Source of the DNA: JANRIG01 sp033765235
Lineage (GTDB): Bacteria > Bacteroidota > Bacteroidia > Cytophagales > UBA9547
Assembly: GCA_033765235.1 (NCBI GenBank)
Contig: JANRIG010000022.1
Location: 124,001-188,000 of the forward strand
Direction: 5' to 3'
Length of the DNA stretch: 64,000 nucleotides
Part shown: positions 8,893 through 17,533 of the stretch, one piece after another
Numbering within the stretch: position 1 is the first letter of the stretch
Layout: each line of letters opens with the position of its first letter
Position numbers and translations under genes: made by a program
The notes under the pieces: model-generated
The model's input: the letters and a program-made list of their open reading frames with translations, nothing else
What the model was told of the DNA's origin: nothing
The model's database searches: none

Positions 8893-9089
8893 ATTTATCT
8901 CCAAAACACCTTATTAAACTACTTTAAGCGCAAGGCTACCATTTCAAACGTTCCAAAGGATCTCACCATATTTACTACAACTCTGTTTCTAACTAAACTG
9001 TAATTGTGCCTGTACACGCCAAAGACTTGAAAAAGGGGACCTTCTTTGGTATTCTAAAACAAGCAGGGATTGATAAAGCGGATTTGTAA
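8889..9089 (+). pseudogene. hicA: HicA-family toxin pseudogene (two in-frame TAA stops)
   Basis: Reading the frame that starts at GTG 8889 gives a full-length HicA of 66 codons interrupted by TAA at 8925-8927 (codon 13) and TAA at 8994-8996 (codon 36). The family segments are otherwise intact: LSPKHLIKLL, GYHFKRSKGSHHIYYN with the catalytic-type His in the GSHH motif, and TVIVPVHAKDLKKGTFFGILKQAGID. Each stop is one substitution away from a Lys or Glu codon, and no frameshift has occurred. The active-site motif lies between the two stops, so no active toxin can be made without readthrough. The start overlaps the hicB stop by two bases. No suppressor tRNA is visible here. Confidence 0.85.
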
Positions 9090-9134
9090 GTTATTGTATT
9101 AATAGCGAGTTTGTTATCGCCTTAATTTATCCCA

Positions 9135-9161
9135 GTGGAGGAATTTCCTGTGGAGGAATTT
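9135..9161. repeat. Short tandem direct repeat
   Basis: GTGGAGGAATTT occurs twice with a 3-base spacer (15-base period). It is too short to assign a function; it could be a slippage product. Confidence 0.6.
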
Positions 9162-9478
9162 ATTCATTGCTTGTAACTATTTGTACTATCACGTTAGAAA
9201 CAAGGATCAGGGACAATGAGCGATAAATAAAATATGGGAAAATTGTATGCTTTATAATAGTGACTATAGAAAAATAAGAATAATATTTTGGACAAAATTT
9301 TGCCCTTCTTTGGTGTTCTTCACCTACATGCCACTCTGCATAATATCTGAAAAATAACCATGTACTTTCATTTTCACTACTATGAAGCAGAATAAATATA
9401 GTATTATGCTAATGTACACATATTTCAGAGCAAGACACTTAACCATATAACTTATTGGTATTAAAAATACTTTTGCAC

Positions 9479-9486
9479 TAACTTTG
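9479..9486 (+). promoter_or_regulatory. Candidate -7 box for tyrS
   Basis: TAACTTTG matches TAnnTTTG. A TTG at 9455-9457 lies 21 bases upstream, in range for a Bacteroidota -33 element. It would give a leader of only about ten bases before the ATG at 9505. Confidence 0.4.
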
Positions 9487-9504
9487 GCAAAATTTTAGTA
9501 ATAA

Positions 9505-10791
9505 ATGACGAATATAGTTGATGAGCTCAGGCTTCGCGGACTAGTACATGACATGATGCCCGGCACTGATAAGCTGTTGGAGCAAGGCATGGTGACTGCT
9601 TATGTAGGTATAGACCCTACTGCAGACTCTATGCATGTGGGGCACTTGGTATCGGTAATGCTGCTTACCCATTTGCAAAAAGCAGGGCACAAGCCCTTGC
9701 TACTGGTAGGAGGTGCCACAGGTATGATAGGAGACCCATCCGGCAAGTCTGCCGAGCGCAACCTGCTGAGTGAAGAAGTGCTTTTGCACAATGTGAAGAG
9801 CCTCAAAAATCAAATGCTCAAATTTTTGGATTTCGATACCTCCAAAGCAAACCATGCCGAATTGGTGAATAACTATGACTGGTTCAAAGGCATTGATTTT
9901 CTTACATTTTTGCGAGATGTAGGCAAGCATATTACTGTAAACTACATGCTGGCCAAAGACTCGGTACAAAAAAGGATGGAAACAGGGCTGTCATTCACAG
10001 AGTTTAGCTACCAGCTGTTGCAAGGCTATGATTTTTATTATTTATACAAAAACAAAAATTGCAAACTCCAACTCGGTGGCTCAGACCAGTGGGGCAATAT
10101 AGTGACAGGAACAGAACTTATCAGGCGCAAAGCCAATGGCGAAGCATATGCCCTCACTTGCCCTCTCATGACCAAGAGCGACGGGGGCAAATTTGGAAAA
10201 ACAGAAAGTGGCACCATTTGGCTCGATGCCAATAAAACATCGCCCTACAAATTTTACCAGTTTTGGCTCAATACCGCAGACGAAGATGCCGTGAAATGGA
10301 TTAAAATATTTTCATTAAGACCAATGAGTGAAATAGAAGATGTGATAAATAAACATGCAAATGAGCCACATATGAGATGGGTACAAAAAACTATGGCAGA
10401 AGAGTTAACTATACGTGTACACAGCCAAGCAGAGTTGCAAAGAGCTATAGAAGCATCTGAAATACTATTTGGCAAAGGCACTACAGATACTTTGTCGAAA
10501 CTGGATGAAGACACATTTTTATCTGTATTTGAGGGGGTGCCTCAGATTAATATTACAAAAAATACTTACAATAGCTGTACCAACGTAACCGACTTGCTCA
10601 GTACATTGACAGATAATATAATATTTGCCTCCAAATCAGAAGCCCGCAAAATGATAGAAGGCGGAGGAGTGTCTCTCAATAAGCTAAAGATAGACAGCCC
10701 TACCCAAATGCCTGACATGCAGCTGCTGCAAGGCAAATATCTGCTGGTGCAAAAAGGGAAAAAAAATTACACCATTATTAATGTAACCTGA
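9505..10791 (+). CDS. tyrS: Tyrosyl-tRNA synthetase
   Basis: This 428-residue class I synthetase charges tRNA-Tyr with tyrosine in the cytoplasm. The HIGH motif appears as HVGH at residues 44-47 and the KMSKS equivalent as KFGKT at 229-233, as usual for bacterial TyrRS. The tyrosine pocket is represented by GGSDQWGNI, and the C-terminal S4-like RNA-binding domain by SKSEARKMIEGGGVSLN. The length is that of standard bacterial enzymes. Its stop is two bases before the gldD start, so gldD may be translated from the same mRNA. Nothing is anomalous. Confidence 0.98.
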   Translation: MTNIVDELRLRGLVHDMMPGTDKLLEQGMVTAYVGIDPTADSMHVGHLVSVMLLTHLQKAGHKPLLLVGGATGMIGDPSGKSAERNLLSEEVLLHNVKSLKNQMLKFLDFDTSKANHAELVNNYDWFKGIDFLTFLRDVGKHITVNYMLAKDSVQKRMETGLSFTEFSYQLLQGYDFYYLYKNKNCKLQLGGSDQWGNIVTGTELIRRKANGEAYALTCPLMTKSDGGKFGKTESGTIWLDANKTSPYKFYQFWLNTADEDAVKWIKIFSLRPMSEIEDVINKHANEPHMRWVQKTMAEELTIRVHSQAELQRAIEASEILFGKGTTDTLSKLDEDTFLSVFEGVPQINITKNTYNSCTNVTDLLSTLTDNIIFASKSEARKMIEGGGVSLNKLKIDSPTQMPDMQLLQGKYLLVQKGKKNYTIINVT

Positions 10792-10793
10792 TA

Positions 10794-11384
10794 GTGACTT
10801 ACTATAGATATCTGTATATCTGTGTGATATGCCTCTCTTGCAGCACCAAAGAGTATGTGCCTAAGCCAAGAGGTTATCACAGAATAGATCTGCCTCCACA
10901 CAGGTACCAAATGCTTACGGAGCCACACCCATTTACATTTGCATATGCTTTGCATGCACAAGTGAAGCCACACACCTCTGCATACGCCGAGGAGCATTGG
11001 GTAGATGTGTACTACCCTGAGTACAGAGCTACCTTGCAGCTCACTTACAAAGACATTAGCAAACAAAATAATAAAAATGACAAACAAAAACTATTGTACG
11101 AACTGGTAAATGATGCCTACAAACTCACCTCCAAGCATCAGGTAAAAGCCTATGCCATAGATGAAAACGTAATAAAAACACCATCGGGCAAAACAGCAGT
11201 AGTGTTTGAGTTGGAAGGTGATGTGCCGAGCCAGTTTCAGTTTTACTGTACAGATACCACACACCATTTTTTGCGCGGAGCATTATACTTTCGTACTGCC
11301 GTAAAAAATGACTCACTGGCACCTGTGATAGAATATGTAAAAATAGACATCATGCACTTGCTCAATACTTTGGAGTGGAAATGA
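10794..11384 (+). CDS. gldD: Gliding motility lipoprotein GldD
   Basis: This 196-residue lipoprotein resembles GldD, a protein required for gliding in Flavobacterium-type bacteria and found across T9SS-bearing Bacteroidota. The diagnostic stretch is EYVPKPRGYHRIDLPPHRYQ directly after the lipidated cysteine (Cys16 in the VICLSC lipobox). The later segment of alternating aromatic and charged residues also fits. The start is a GTG at 10794, two bases after the tyrS stop, which suggests translational coupling. No other gld genes are adjacent. It converges with rodA, whose stop is 5 bases away on the other strand. Together with PorX and the T9SS sorting domains in this window, it supports a T9SS-competent host. 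Confidence 0.87.
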   Translation: MTYYRYLYICVICLSCSTKEYVPKPRGYHRIDLPPHRYQMLTEPHPFTFAYALHAQVKPHTSAYAEEHWVDVYYPEYRATLQLTYKDISKQNNKNDKQKLLYELVNDAYKLTSKHQVKAYAIDENVIKTPSGKTAVVFELEGDVPSQFQFYCTDTTHHFLRGALYFRTAVKNDSLAPVIEYVKIDIMHLLNTLEWK

Positions 11385-11389
11385 TGCAC

Positions 11390-12676
11390 TTATTGCCCTA
11401 ATATATGCATTCTGTGAGCATCCAGATTGATGAAAATAAACAGCAATATAGTGAACCCCCACAGCGATGAACCTCCATAACTGAAAAATGGCAGTGGAAT
11501 ACCTATTACCGGAAACAGACCTATTGTCATGCCTATATTTACCAAAAAGTGAAAAAACATAATGCTCAATACACAATATCCATATACGCGAGCAAACTTA
11601 GATTTTTGTCTTTCGGCCATATATAACAATCTTAAAAACAGGGTAATAAATGTACCTATCAGTACTGTAGAGCCAAGCCACCCCCACTCCTCGCCTATAG
11701 TACAAAAAATAAAATCAGTATGCTGCTCGGGTACAAAGTCAAACTTGGTCTGAGTGCCTTCCAAAAAGCCTTTGCCCAAAAAGCCTCCCGAGCCTATGGC
11801 AATCTTGGATTGGGTCACATTCCAACCAAAGCCCAGTGGGTCTGCATCAGGATTTATAAGTGCTTTGATACGGTTTTGTTGATGTGGCTGCAGTACATTA
11901 TTCACTATAAAATTTACACTAAATACAAATCCTGAAACAAAAACTGCTATGAAAGTTATTAATAATATATTAGCCCACTTTTTTCTAATGGGTTTATAAA
12001 ATAATATAATGCCCGCTGCCACTACCGCAAATATGCTTACAAGCAGATATTTGTCAATCAGCAATGTGATAATGAATAAAAATGCACAAATGATGCCAAG
12101 CACAATTGGTATGGGATTGAGCCCCTCTCGGTAAAGGACAATGATAAATGCACTGAATACGAGTGTAGACCCTGTATCGTTTTGCAACAAAATAAGTGTT
12201 GCAGGAAGTATGAATAGCAGACTTGCTCTGATTAGAGTATTAATATTTTCTAATTTAATATTGGGTGCCGATAAATAATTGCTTAAGGCGAGTGCTGTAG
12301 CAAATTTGATAAATTCAGACGGCTGTATGCCCAAAGTGCCTATACCCAGCCATGATTTGGAGCCTGCCACTACCTTGCCTGTGACAAGTACTACCAAAAG
12401 CAACCCCAAAAATACCATGTATATAAAATAACTGAATGACTCGAAAAATCTAAAATCTATCATGAGAATAAATGCTGCAAGTATCACAGCCATCACTATC
12501 CATACCAATTGCTTGCCTGACTTAAGGTCAAAGTCAAATATATTTTGCTGAAGCTCAGGGTCATATACTGCTGCAAAAATATTGAGCCACCCCCATATTA
12601 CCAAAAACATGAAAAGCAATACTGTGACCCAGTCTATTTGAGTAGATGTTCTTAAATATTGATTTTGAGTACTCAC
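11390..12676 (-). CDS. rodA: Peptidoglycan glycosyltransferase RodA (SEDS family)
   Basis: This 428-residue polytopic membrane protein of the FtsW/RodA/SpoVE family polymerises glycan strands during cell elongation. Hydrophobic helices cover most of its length. Conserved SEDS segments are visible: SWLGIGTLGIQPSEFIKFA in the first half, FLGKGFLEGTQTKFDFVPEQHTDF (the extracellular loop and the conserved WxxD-like active region) and the C-terminal IPLPFFSYGGSS motif. It starts 7 bases after the mrdA stop, so the SEDS polymerase and its PBP2 partner are co-transcribed. mreB, mreC and mreD, often neighbours of this pair, are not in the window. Confidence 0.95.
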   Translation of the reverse strand: MSTQNQYLRTSTQIDWVTVLLFMFLVIWGWLNIFAAVYDPELQQNIFDFDLKSGKQLVWIVMAVILAAFILMIDFRFFESFSYFIYMVFLGLLLVVLVTGKVVAGSKSWLGIGTLGIQPSEFIKFATALALSNYLSAPNIKLENINTLIRASLLFILPATLILLQNDTGSTLVFSAFIIVLYREGLNPIPIVLGIICAFLFIITLLIDKYLLVSIFAVVAAGIILFYKPIRKKWANILLITFIAVFVSGFVFSVNFIVNNVLQPHQQNRIKALINPDADPLGFGWNVTQSKIAIGSGGFLGKGFLEGTQTKFDFVPEQHTDFIFCTIGEEWGWLGSTVLIGTFITLFLRLLYMAERQKSKFARVYGYCVLSIMFFHFLVNIGMTIGLFPVIGIPLPFFSYGGSSLWGFTILLFIFINLDAHRMHILGQ

Positions 12677-12683
12677 TTACAGT

Positions 12684-14528
12684 TCAAGTTTTTTGTTTTG
12701 GTTTTGCAGGGTTGCGAATAAAGTCTCGTTCGAGTATATAGTTCTCAATCCAGTTTTTTTCTAATTTATATTGCAAATATTTTGAAAAAATAAGTCCTGC
12801 AATAGGTGCAGCCCATTCGGCACCAAATCCGGAGTTTTCTACCACTACGGCAATTGCAATTTTAGGATTGTCGCGCGGGGCAAAACCAATGAATACAGAG
12901 TGGTCTGCCCCATGAGGATTTTCTACAGTGCCCGTTTTGCCACATGCTATCACCTCACTTGACCTTGCTAAAAAGCCTGTGCCGGAGCGCACCACAGCCT
13001 CCATGCCGTTTACCATGGTGTTGTAATACTTGCGGTTCACATCATTTTCATTTTTTTGCTTATAAATATTGGCTATGGATGAAGTGTCTTTGCCCACAGC
13101 TTTGATGATGTGAGGAGCTATGTAATAACCTCTGTTGGCAAGTATACAGGCCACATTGGCCATTTGCACGGGTGTAATGCTAAGCTCACCTTGCCCTATG
13201 CCCAAGGAGTATATAGTGCTGAATGCCCAGCGGTTTGCCCCATATATTTTGTCATAATATGCGCTGGATGGCATGATGCCTCGTTTTTCATTGGGCAGGT
13301 CTATCCCTGTTTTTTGACCTATACCAAACTTGAGCACGTGTGCACGCCAGTGGTCATAATTGATTTTGCAATCGCGAAACATATTGCCTGTTTTATTTTT
13401 GCCCAGGATGATGCTGTATACCTTCCAGTAATAAGGGTTGCATGAAAATTGTATAGACGTTCTGAAGTTTGCCGAGCTGTGTTTGCCATGGCATGGAATA
13501 ATGTTGCGGGTGCAGGGCAGTGAGGTATTGGTATCTATGAGTTTGTTTTGCAACGCATAGAGTCCATTTATAGTTTTGAATACTGATCCGGGAGGATACA
13601 TAGCCATGAGTGCCCTGTTAAAAAGTGGTTTTAAACTGTCGCGAACAAGCATGGCATAGTTTTTTGAAAAATTTTCGCCTACCATTATATTGGGGTCATA
13701 GGTAGGTGCAGATACAAATGCAAGTACCTCTCCGGTAGCAGGCTCTATGGCTACTATGCTGCCTATTTTGTTTTTCATAAGTTTTTCGGCATAGCGTTGC
13801 AAGTCTTGGTCGAGGCTCAGCTTCACATCTCTGCCCGGTATGGAGGCAGTATCATACAATCCGCTTTTGAATTTGCCTTTTTCTACCCCTCTCACATCTA
13901 CCATCACATATTTCACCCCTCTTATCCCGCGCAACTCTTTTTCATAATACTCTTCTATGCCGCTTATGCCTATGTAGTCGCCGGCATTGTAATTGTTTTT
14001 TCCTACAAGTTCTATTCTTTCTTTGCTTATTTCGCCCAAGTATCCGAGCACATTGGCACCTGTAGATGCAGGGTAGGTACGCACTGTGCGAGCTTGTATA
14101 TAAAACCCCGGAAAGTCTGAAAGCAAATCCTGAATACTTGCAAATTTGATGTCTGACATTTGCTCAAAAAATACAGATGGCTTGAGGCGTGAATATTTTT
14201 TGGCTGCATCAAGCCTTGCATAAAAATCAAAGGTAGTGATTTCTAATTTTTGGCAGAGTATTTCAACATTTCCTTCTATTTTTAGTTTTTTGGGAATAAC
14301 CATGAGGTCGAATACAGGTACATTGGCTACCATGATTTGATCATTTCTGTCGCGGATGACACCCCTGTAAGGATACTCTATCACACGTTGCACAGCATTA
14401 TTAGCAGCCTCCAGCTTGTAAGATGAGTCTATGATTTGGATAAAAAATAGTTTACTCAAATAGACTATTCCTACCAGCACTATTACAAACGAAATAATAT
14501 TTACTCTAAATTGGTTCATACTTTGCAA
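12684..14528 (-). CDS. mrdA: Penicillin-binding protein 2 (peptidoglycan transpeptidase)
   Basis: This 614-residue class B PBP crosslinks peptidoglycan together with RodA. It has one N-terminal transmembrane helix (VNIISFVIVLVGIVYLSKLFF), the pedestal or dimerisation domain beginning RVIEYPYRGVIRDRND, and a C-terminal transpeptidase domain with all three catalytic motifs: SVFK (in PPGSVFKTING), SCN (in QFSCNPYYW) and KTGT (in ACGKTGTVENPHG). The order and length are typical. It is the first gene of the mrdA-rodA pair, and the space to the upstream nuoH stop is about 100 bases. Confidence 0.95.
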   Translation of the reverse strand: MQSMNQFRVNIISFVIVLVGIVYLSKLFFIQIIDSSYKLEAANNAVQRVIEYPYRGVIRDRNDQIMVANVPVFDLMVIPKKLKIEGNVEILCQKLEITTFDFYARLDAAKKYSRLKPSVFFEQMSDIKFASIQDLLSDFPGFYIQARTVRTYPASTGANVLGYLGEISKERIELVGKNNYNAGDYIGISGIEEYYEKELRGIRGVKYVMVDVRGVEKGKFKSGLYDTASIPGRDVKLSLDQDLQRYAEKLMKNKIGSIVAIEPATGEVLAFVSAPTYDPNIMVGENFSKNYAMLVRDSLKPLFNRALMAMYPPGSVFKTINGLYALQNKLIDTNTSLPCTRNIIPCHGKHSSANFRTSIQFSCNPYYWKVYSIILGKNKTGNMFRDCKINYDHWRAHVLKFGIGQKTGIDLPNEKRGIMPSSAYYDKIYGANRWAFSTIYSLGIGQGELSITPVQMANVACILANRGYYIAPHIIKAVGKDTSSIANIYKQKNENDVNRKYYNTMVNGMEAVVRSGTGFLARSSEVIACGKTGTVENPHGADHSVFIGFAPRDNPKIAIAVVVENSGFGAEWAAPIAGLIFSKYLQYKLEKNWIENYILERDFIRNPAKPKQKT

Positions 14529-14630
14529 AAGTAGCTATATGTATTTTGCTATGGGTGACTGTGATGATATTTTTTGAATATTTTGTATTTTTTTTTATAA
14601 TAATAAGACTGCAATAAATATATTCTTTGG

Positions 14631-15710
14631 CTACGAAATAAGCCATATTTTCCACAATGCGCATACTATCATGAGTACGAAGCAGATAGGGGTAAGGTAT
14701 TTCCAACTTAAGCTCATGAGCTGGTCTATGCGCACACGTGGAAATGTCCATCGTACCCATACCTGCAATAACATGATGAAAAAAGATTTTGAAAAAATCC
14801 AAAACACACCCCAAGCATATCCTGATGCAGTGCCTGCCACTCCTGTAGTATATTGGCATAGTTTTATTGATCCTATGTTTACAGCAGGGCTGTGATAACC
14901 TCCAAAAAATAGAAATACAGCCAATATGCTGAAAAGTAGCATTTTGCAATATTCTGAAAGAAAAAACACGGCAAATCTAAAGCCTGAATACTCTGTATGA
15001 AACCCACCGACTAACTCAGATTCTGCCTCAGGTATGTCAAAAGGGGCACGGTTGCAATCGGCTAAAGCAGCTATAAAATATATGATAAATAGCGGTATAA
15101 AAAAAGGTGCTTGCAATATATTCCAGTTCAATATACCCCCATAATCATTTATCTGTAAGCCTTTTATGCCAAAAAGATAGTTTGGCAATGATGCATACAT
15201 GCTTTGAGCATTTGCAATGTGATCAAGGTTGAGCGAGCCGTGCCACATCACCGCTACCAATACGCACAAACCTATGGGCACTTCATATGATATCACCTGT
15301 GCGGCGGTGCGCATGGCACCTATGAGCGCATATTTGCTATTGGAGCTCCAGCCTGCCAGTAATATACCTACTACATCCAATGCCAAAATGCCCAATATAA
15401 AAAAAATGGCAGATGCTGAATAGGCAGCAGGGTATGACATGGCGAGAGGTACAAAGGCAAATGATGCTAATACTGATAAAAATATAATATAAGGTGCCAT
15501 TTTGAACAATGCTTTATCGGCCTGAAGGGGCACTATATCTTCTTTTTGTAGTAGTTTGAGCAAGTCTGCCACAGGCTGTAGAGTGCCCCAAATACCTACA
15601 TGAGTAGGTCCTAATCTGTCTTGCATGAATGAGGCCATTTTGCGCTCAAAATAAAAAATGACTAACACGGTAGCAAGCAAAAGAGGCAGAGCAACTACGA
15701 ATGCTATCAC
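14631..15710 (-). CDS. nuoH: NADH-quinone oxidoreductase subunit H (NuoH), isolated gene
   Basis: This 359-residue membrane protein is the subunit of respiratory complex I that lines the quinone chamber and links it to the antiporter arm. Family segments are intact: FERKMASFMQDRLGPTHVG near the N-terminus, the conserved SSNSKYALIGAMRTAAQVISYE, and ADCNRAPFDIPEAESELVGGF with EYSGFRFAVFFLSEY, which carries the charged residues of the quinone site. The start is a GTG at 15710, four bases after the lipoprotein stop, so the two are probably co-translated. No other true nuo gene lies here. It is distinct from the HyfC protein encoded further on, so the host may have complex I genes elsewhere. Confidence 0.92.
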   Translation of the reverse strand: MIAFVVALPLLLATVLVIFYFERKMASFMQDRLGPTHVGIWGTLQPVADLLKLLQKEDIVPLQADKALFKMAPYIIFLSVLASFAFVPLAMSYPAAYSASAIFFILGILALDVVGILLAGWSSNSKYALIGAMRTAAQVISYEVPIGLCVLVAVMWHGSLNLDHIANAQSMYASLPNYLFGIKGLQINDYGGILNWNILQAPFFIPLFIIYFIAALADCNRAPFDIPEAESELVGGFHTEYSGFRFAVFFLSEYCKMLLFSILAVFLFFGGYHSPAVNIGSIKLCQYTTGVAGTASGYAWGVFWIFSKSFFIMLLQVWVRWTFPRVRIDQLMSLSWKYLTPICFVLMIVCALWKIWLIS

Positions 15711-15714
15711 AGTA

Positions 15715-16482
15715 TCAGTCAGTTAGGTCATCTACGAAATATCTCAGTATGGAGTTGTCCATCATTTGCCTGTCTGCCAGTACTTCTTCTATAGGGGTGC
15801 GAAAAAAATATTCTACACCTGCAGCATCGGTCAGGTAAAAGGTATATTCCTCTGAGGTAGTGCCATCGGGTTTGTACAATTTTTCTTTTCTGGCAAATTT
15901 CCTGTTTTCAAGGCTGCTTATTGCTGAGTCTAAGCCTTTGTTGCGCAGCTCTTTAAACATTACTCTACATATATTTTTATTGTTTCCGGTCTCACTATAT
16001 TCGGAGGGTATGAATAGGTTTATAGAGTGTACTTTATAGGTCTTTGTACCTGATACTACATCAAGAAATATGCTGTCATTGAGCTCTACTCCCATAAGTT
16101 TGGGGTTGAATAAATCTGCTTCATCTATATTATTGGTATCTGTTACAGCAAGCAGGTTTTGACTTAGCATAGATAGGCATATTTGTTTGTATGATAGGGC
16201 ACGGCCGGTGTCATTAATAGCTCTGATGCTACCTTTTTTTATTTGGTTAAATACACTTTCGGGAAATTTTTCAAATTCTTCATTTCCTTTCACCACCACC
16301 ATTTTGCCGGGGTTTAGTGAGTCATTGAAGTCTATCTCATGCACCCTTAAAAACCATGAACCTCTGAATTTGAGAGGCTTGGCAAGTTTTTTATTTTCAG
16401 GAGGGTTGCAACTAAGTATAGTAGCAATAATGGCAATGATGCAAATGCAAGAGGGGATATTCATATTCATATTCAAATACAA
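15715..16482 (-). CDS. Hypothetical lipoprotein upstream of nuoH
   Basis: I do not recognise this 255-residue protein. It has a hydrophobic N-terminal segment ending TILSC, a good lipobox (Cys about 25), so it is probably a periplasm-facing lipoprotein. The mature part is mixed alpha/beta with many charged residues, repeated N-D turns and no obvious catalytic motif. Its stop lies four bases before the GTG start of nuoH, implying one transcript. The partner gene hints at membrane-associated function but proves nothing. There is an in-frame ATG three residues into the annotated protein; either start keeps the signal. Confidence 0.75.
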   Translation of the reverse strand: MYLNMNMNIPSCICIIAIIATILSCNPPENKKLAKPLKFRGSWFLRVHEIDFNDSLNPGKMVVVKGNEEFEKFPESVFNQIKKGSIRAINDTGRALSYKQICLSMLSQNLLAVTDTNNIDEADLFNPKLMGVELNDSIFLDVVSGTKTYKVHSINLFIPSEYSETGNNKNICRVMFKELRNKGLDSAISSLENRKFARKEKLYKPDGTTSEEYTFYLTDAAGVEYFFRTPIEEVLADRQMMDNSILRYFVDDLTD

Positions 16483-16694
16483 GATACTTATAAATTATTC
16501 TGCCAATATAGTATTTTTTTATATATGTAGTATTATCCGCTATTAAGAATAATGTGTTAATGAAGTTTAGATAAGCGTTTTTTCTTTGTCATGCTCAACA
16601 GGGTTTTCATACCATGTTATTTTCAATATCACATTTCAACAATTGTTATCGCTGACTTGTTGAAAAGCGGCAGTACTTATTAATAGCAAATGAG

Positions 16695-17483
16695 CTACAT
16701 GCCGGAGAGTAGCTTATTCTTTTTTTTGATGAGATCAAGTACGCCGTTTATGAAGGTGAGAGGGTGAGGCGGATTGCCGGGTACAAATAAATCTATAGAG
16801 TATTTATTGATAAAATCTCTTCTTAGTGCAGCACTTCCTGCAAATATACCTCCGCTTATGGCATCTGTACCTGCCAAAATAATGATTTTGGGTGCGGGCA
16901 CAGCATCAAAGCAAATCTGTAAGGCTTCCTCCATATTGGCTGTGACAGGTCCACTGATGACTATACCATCTGCATGGCGCGGCGAGGCCACAAAAGATAT
17001 GCCGTAGCGGCCCATGTCAAAGTTTACATTGCTGCAAGCATTGAGTTCCCACTCAGTACTGTTGTCGCCTCCGGCAGATATTTGCCTGAGCCTGAGTGAG
17101 TGGCCAAATATTTTTCTTATTTCTTTTCTTACCACATTATCGTCTATTTGTATAGTTGCATTATCACTTGCATTTATTATGAGGTTGTTACGGTTATTGG
17201 TTGCTATTTTATAATCGTTGGTGAAGTGTATTTTCTTTTCGCCAAGCATGCGTTCACACTCCTTGCAAAACACACATTTGCCCAAATCTATACTTATGGG
17301 TGTGTCTGATATAGCACTTGTAGGGCATAGCTTGGCTACTGCTTTTGCTTCATCGTCAGTTATGGTGTTTGATATGACAGGTCTGCCCATGGCATAGGTA
17401 TCGGGCAGCACCGGTTTGGTGATGTCGGGTATGTATTGCTTACCTTGATGCTTTATGATTTGGTATGTATCTAAGAAAAACAT
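16695..17483 (-). CDS. HyfI/NuoB-like small subunit fused to a half-ferredoxin, N2-cluster cysteines replaced
   Basis: This 262-residue protein joins an N-terminal ferredoxin-like segment to a HyfI/NuoB-type small subunit, which in relatives holds the proximal [4Fe-4S] cluster next to the active site. In the ferredoxin part only one cluster's cysteines remain: C53 (in LCPTSA) and C70, C73, C76 (CVFCKEC). The NuoB-like core aligns well (FVASPRHADGIVISGPVTANM, SGGIFAGS, PGNPPHP). However, the four cluster ligands are replaced: SCNGCE becomes GDNSTE (D140, T143), GDCACNGG becomes GTDAISGG (D207) and PGCPPRP becomes PGNPPHP (N237). It is the last gene of the hyf cluster, 50 bases after hyfG. Small-subunit identity is secure; the electron-transfer role is in doubt. 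Confidence 0.82.
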   Translation of the reverse strand: MFFLDTYQIIKHQGKQYIPDITKPVLPDTYAMGRPVISNTITDDEAKAVAKLCPTSAISDTPISIDLGKCVFCKECERMLGEKKIHFTNDYKIATNNRNNLIINASDNATIQIDDNVVRKEIRKIFGHSLRLRQISAGGDNSTEWELNACSNVNFDMGRYGISFVASPRHADGIVISGPVTANMEEALQICFDAVPAPKIIILAGTDAISGGIFAGSAALRRDFINKYSIDLFVPGNPPHPLTFINGVLDLIKKKNKLLSGM

Positions 17484-17533
17484 GGTTATTCAAATATAAA
17501 ATATTTCATGGTATAATTATTTATCATTAAGGT

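Larger units (their letters stand above)
9090..9504. other. Intergenic region hicA remnant-tyrS
   Basis: There is no credible coding frame in these 415 bases. The sequence contains two direct copies of GTGGAGGAATTT (9135-9146 and 9150-9161) and a tyrS promoter candidate at its right end. The rest is AT-rich without recognised structure. Confidence 0.5.

Noticed and set aside
9300..9330. CTTCTTTGGT-like similarity to a segment of hicA
   Set aside because: Only about 11 bases match and the surrounding frame does not resemble HicA; probably chance.
16693..16714. Small stem AGCTAC...GTAGCT at the end of hyfI as a terminator
   Set aside because: Six base pairs, overlaps the stop codon, and no T-run follows on the minus strand.
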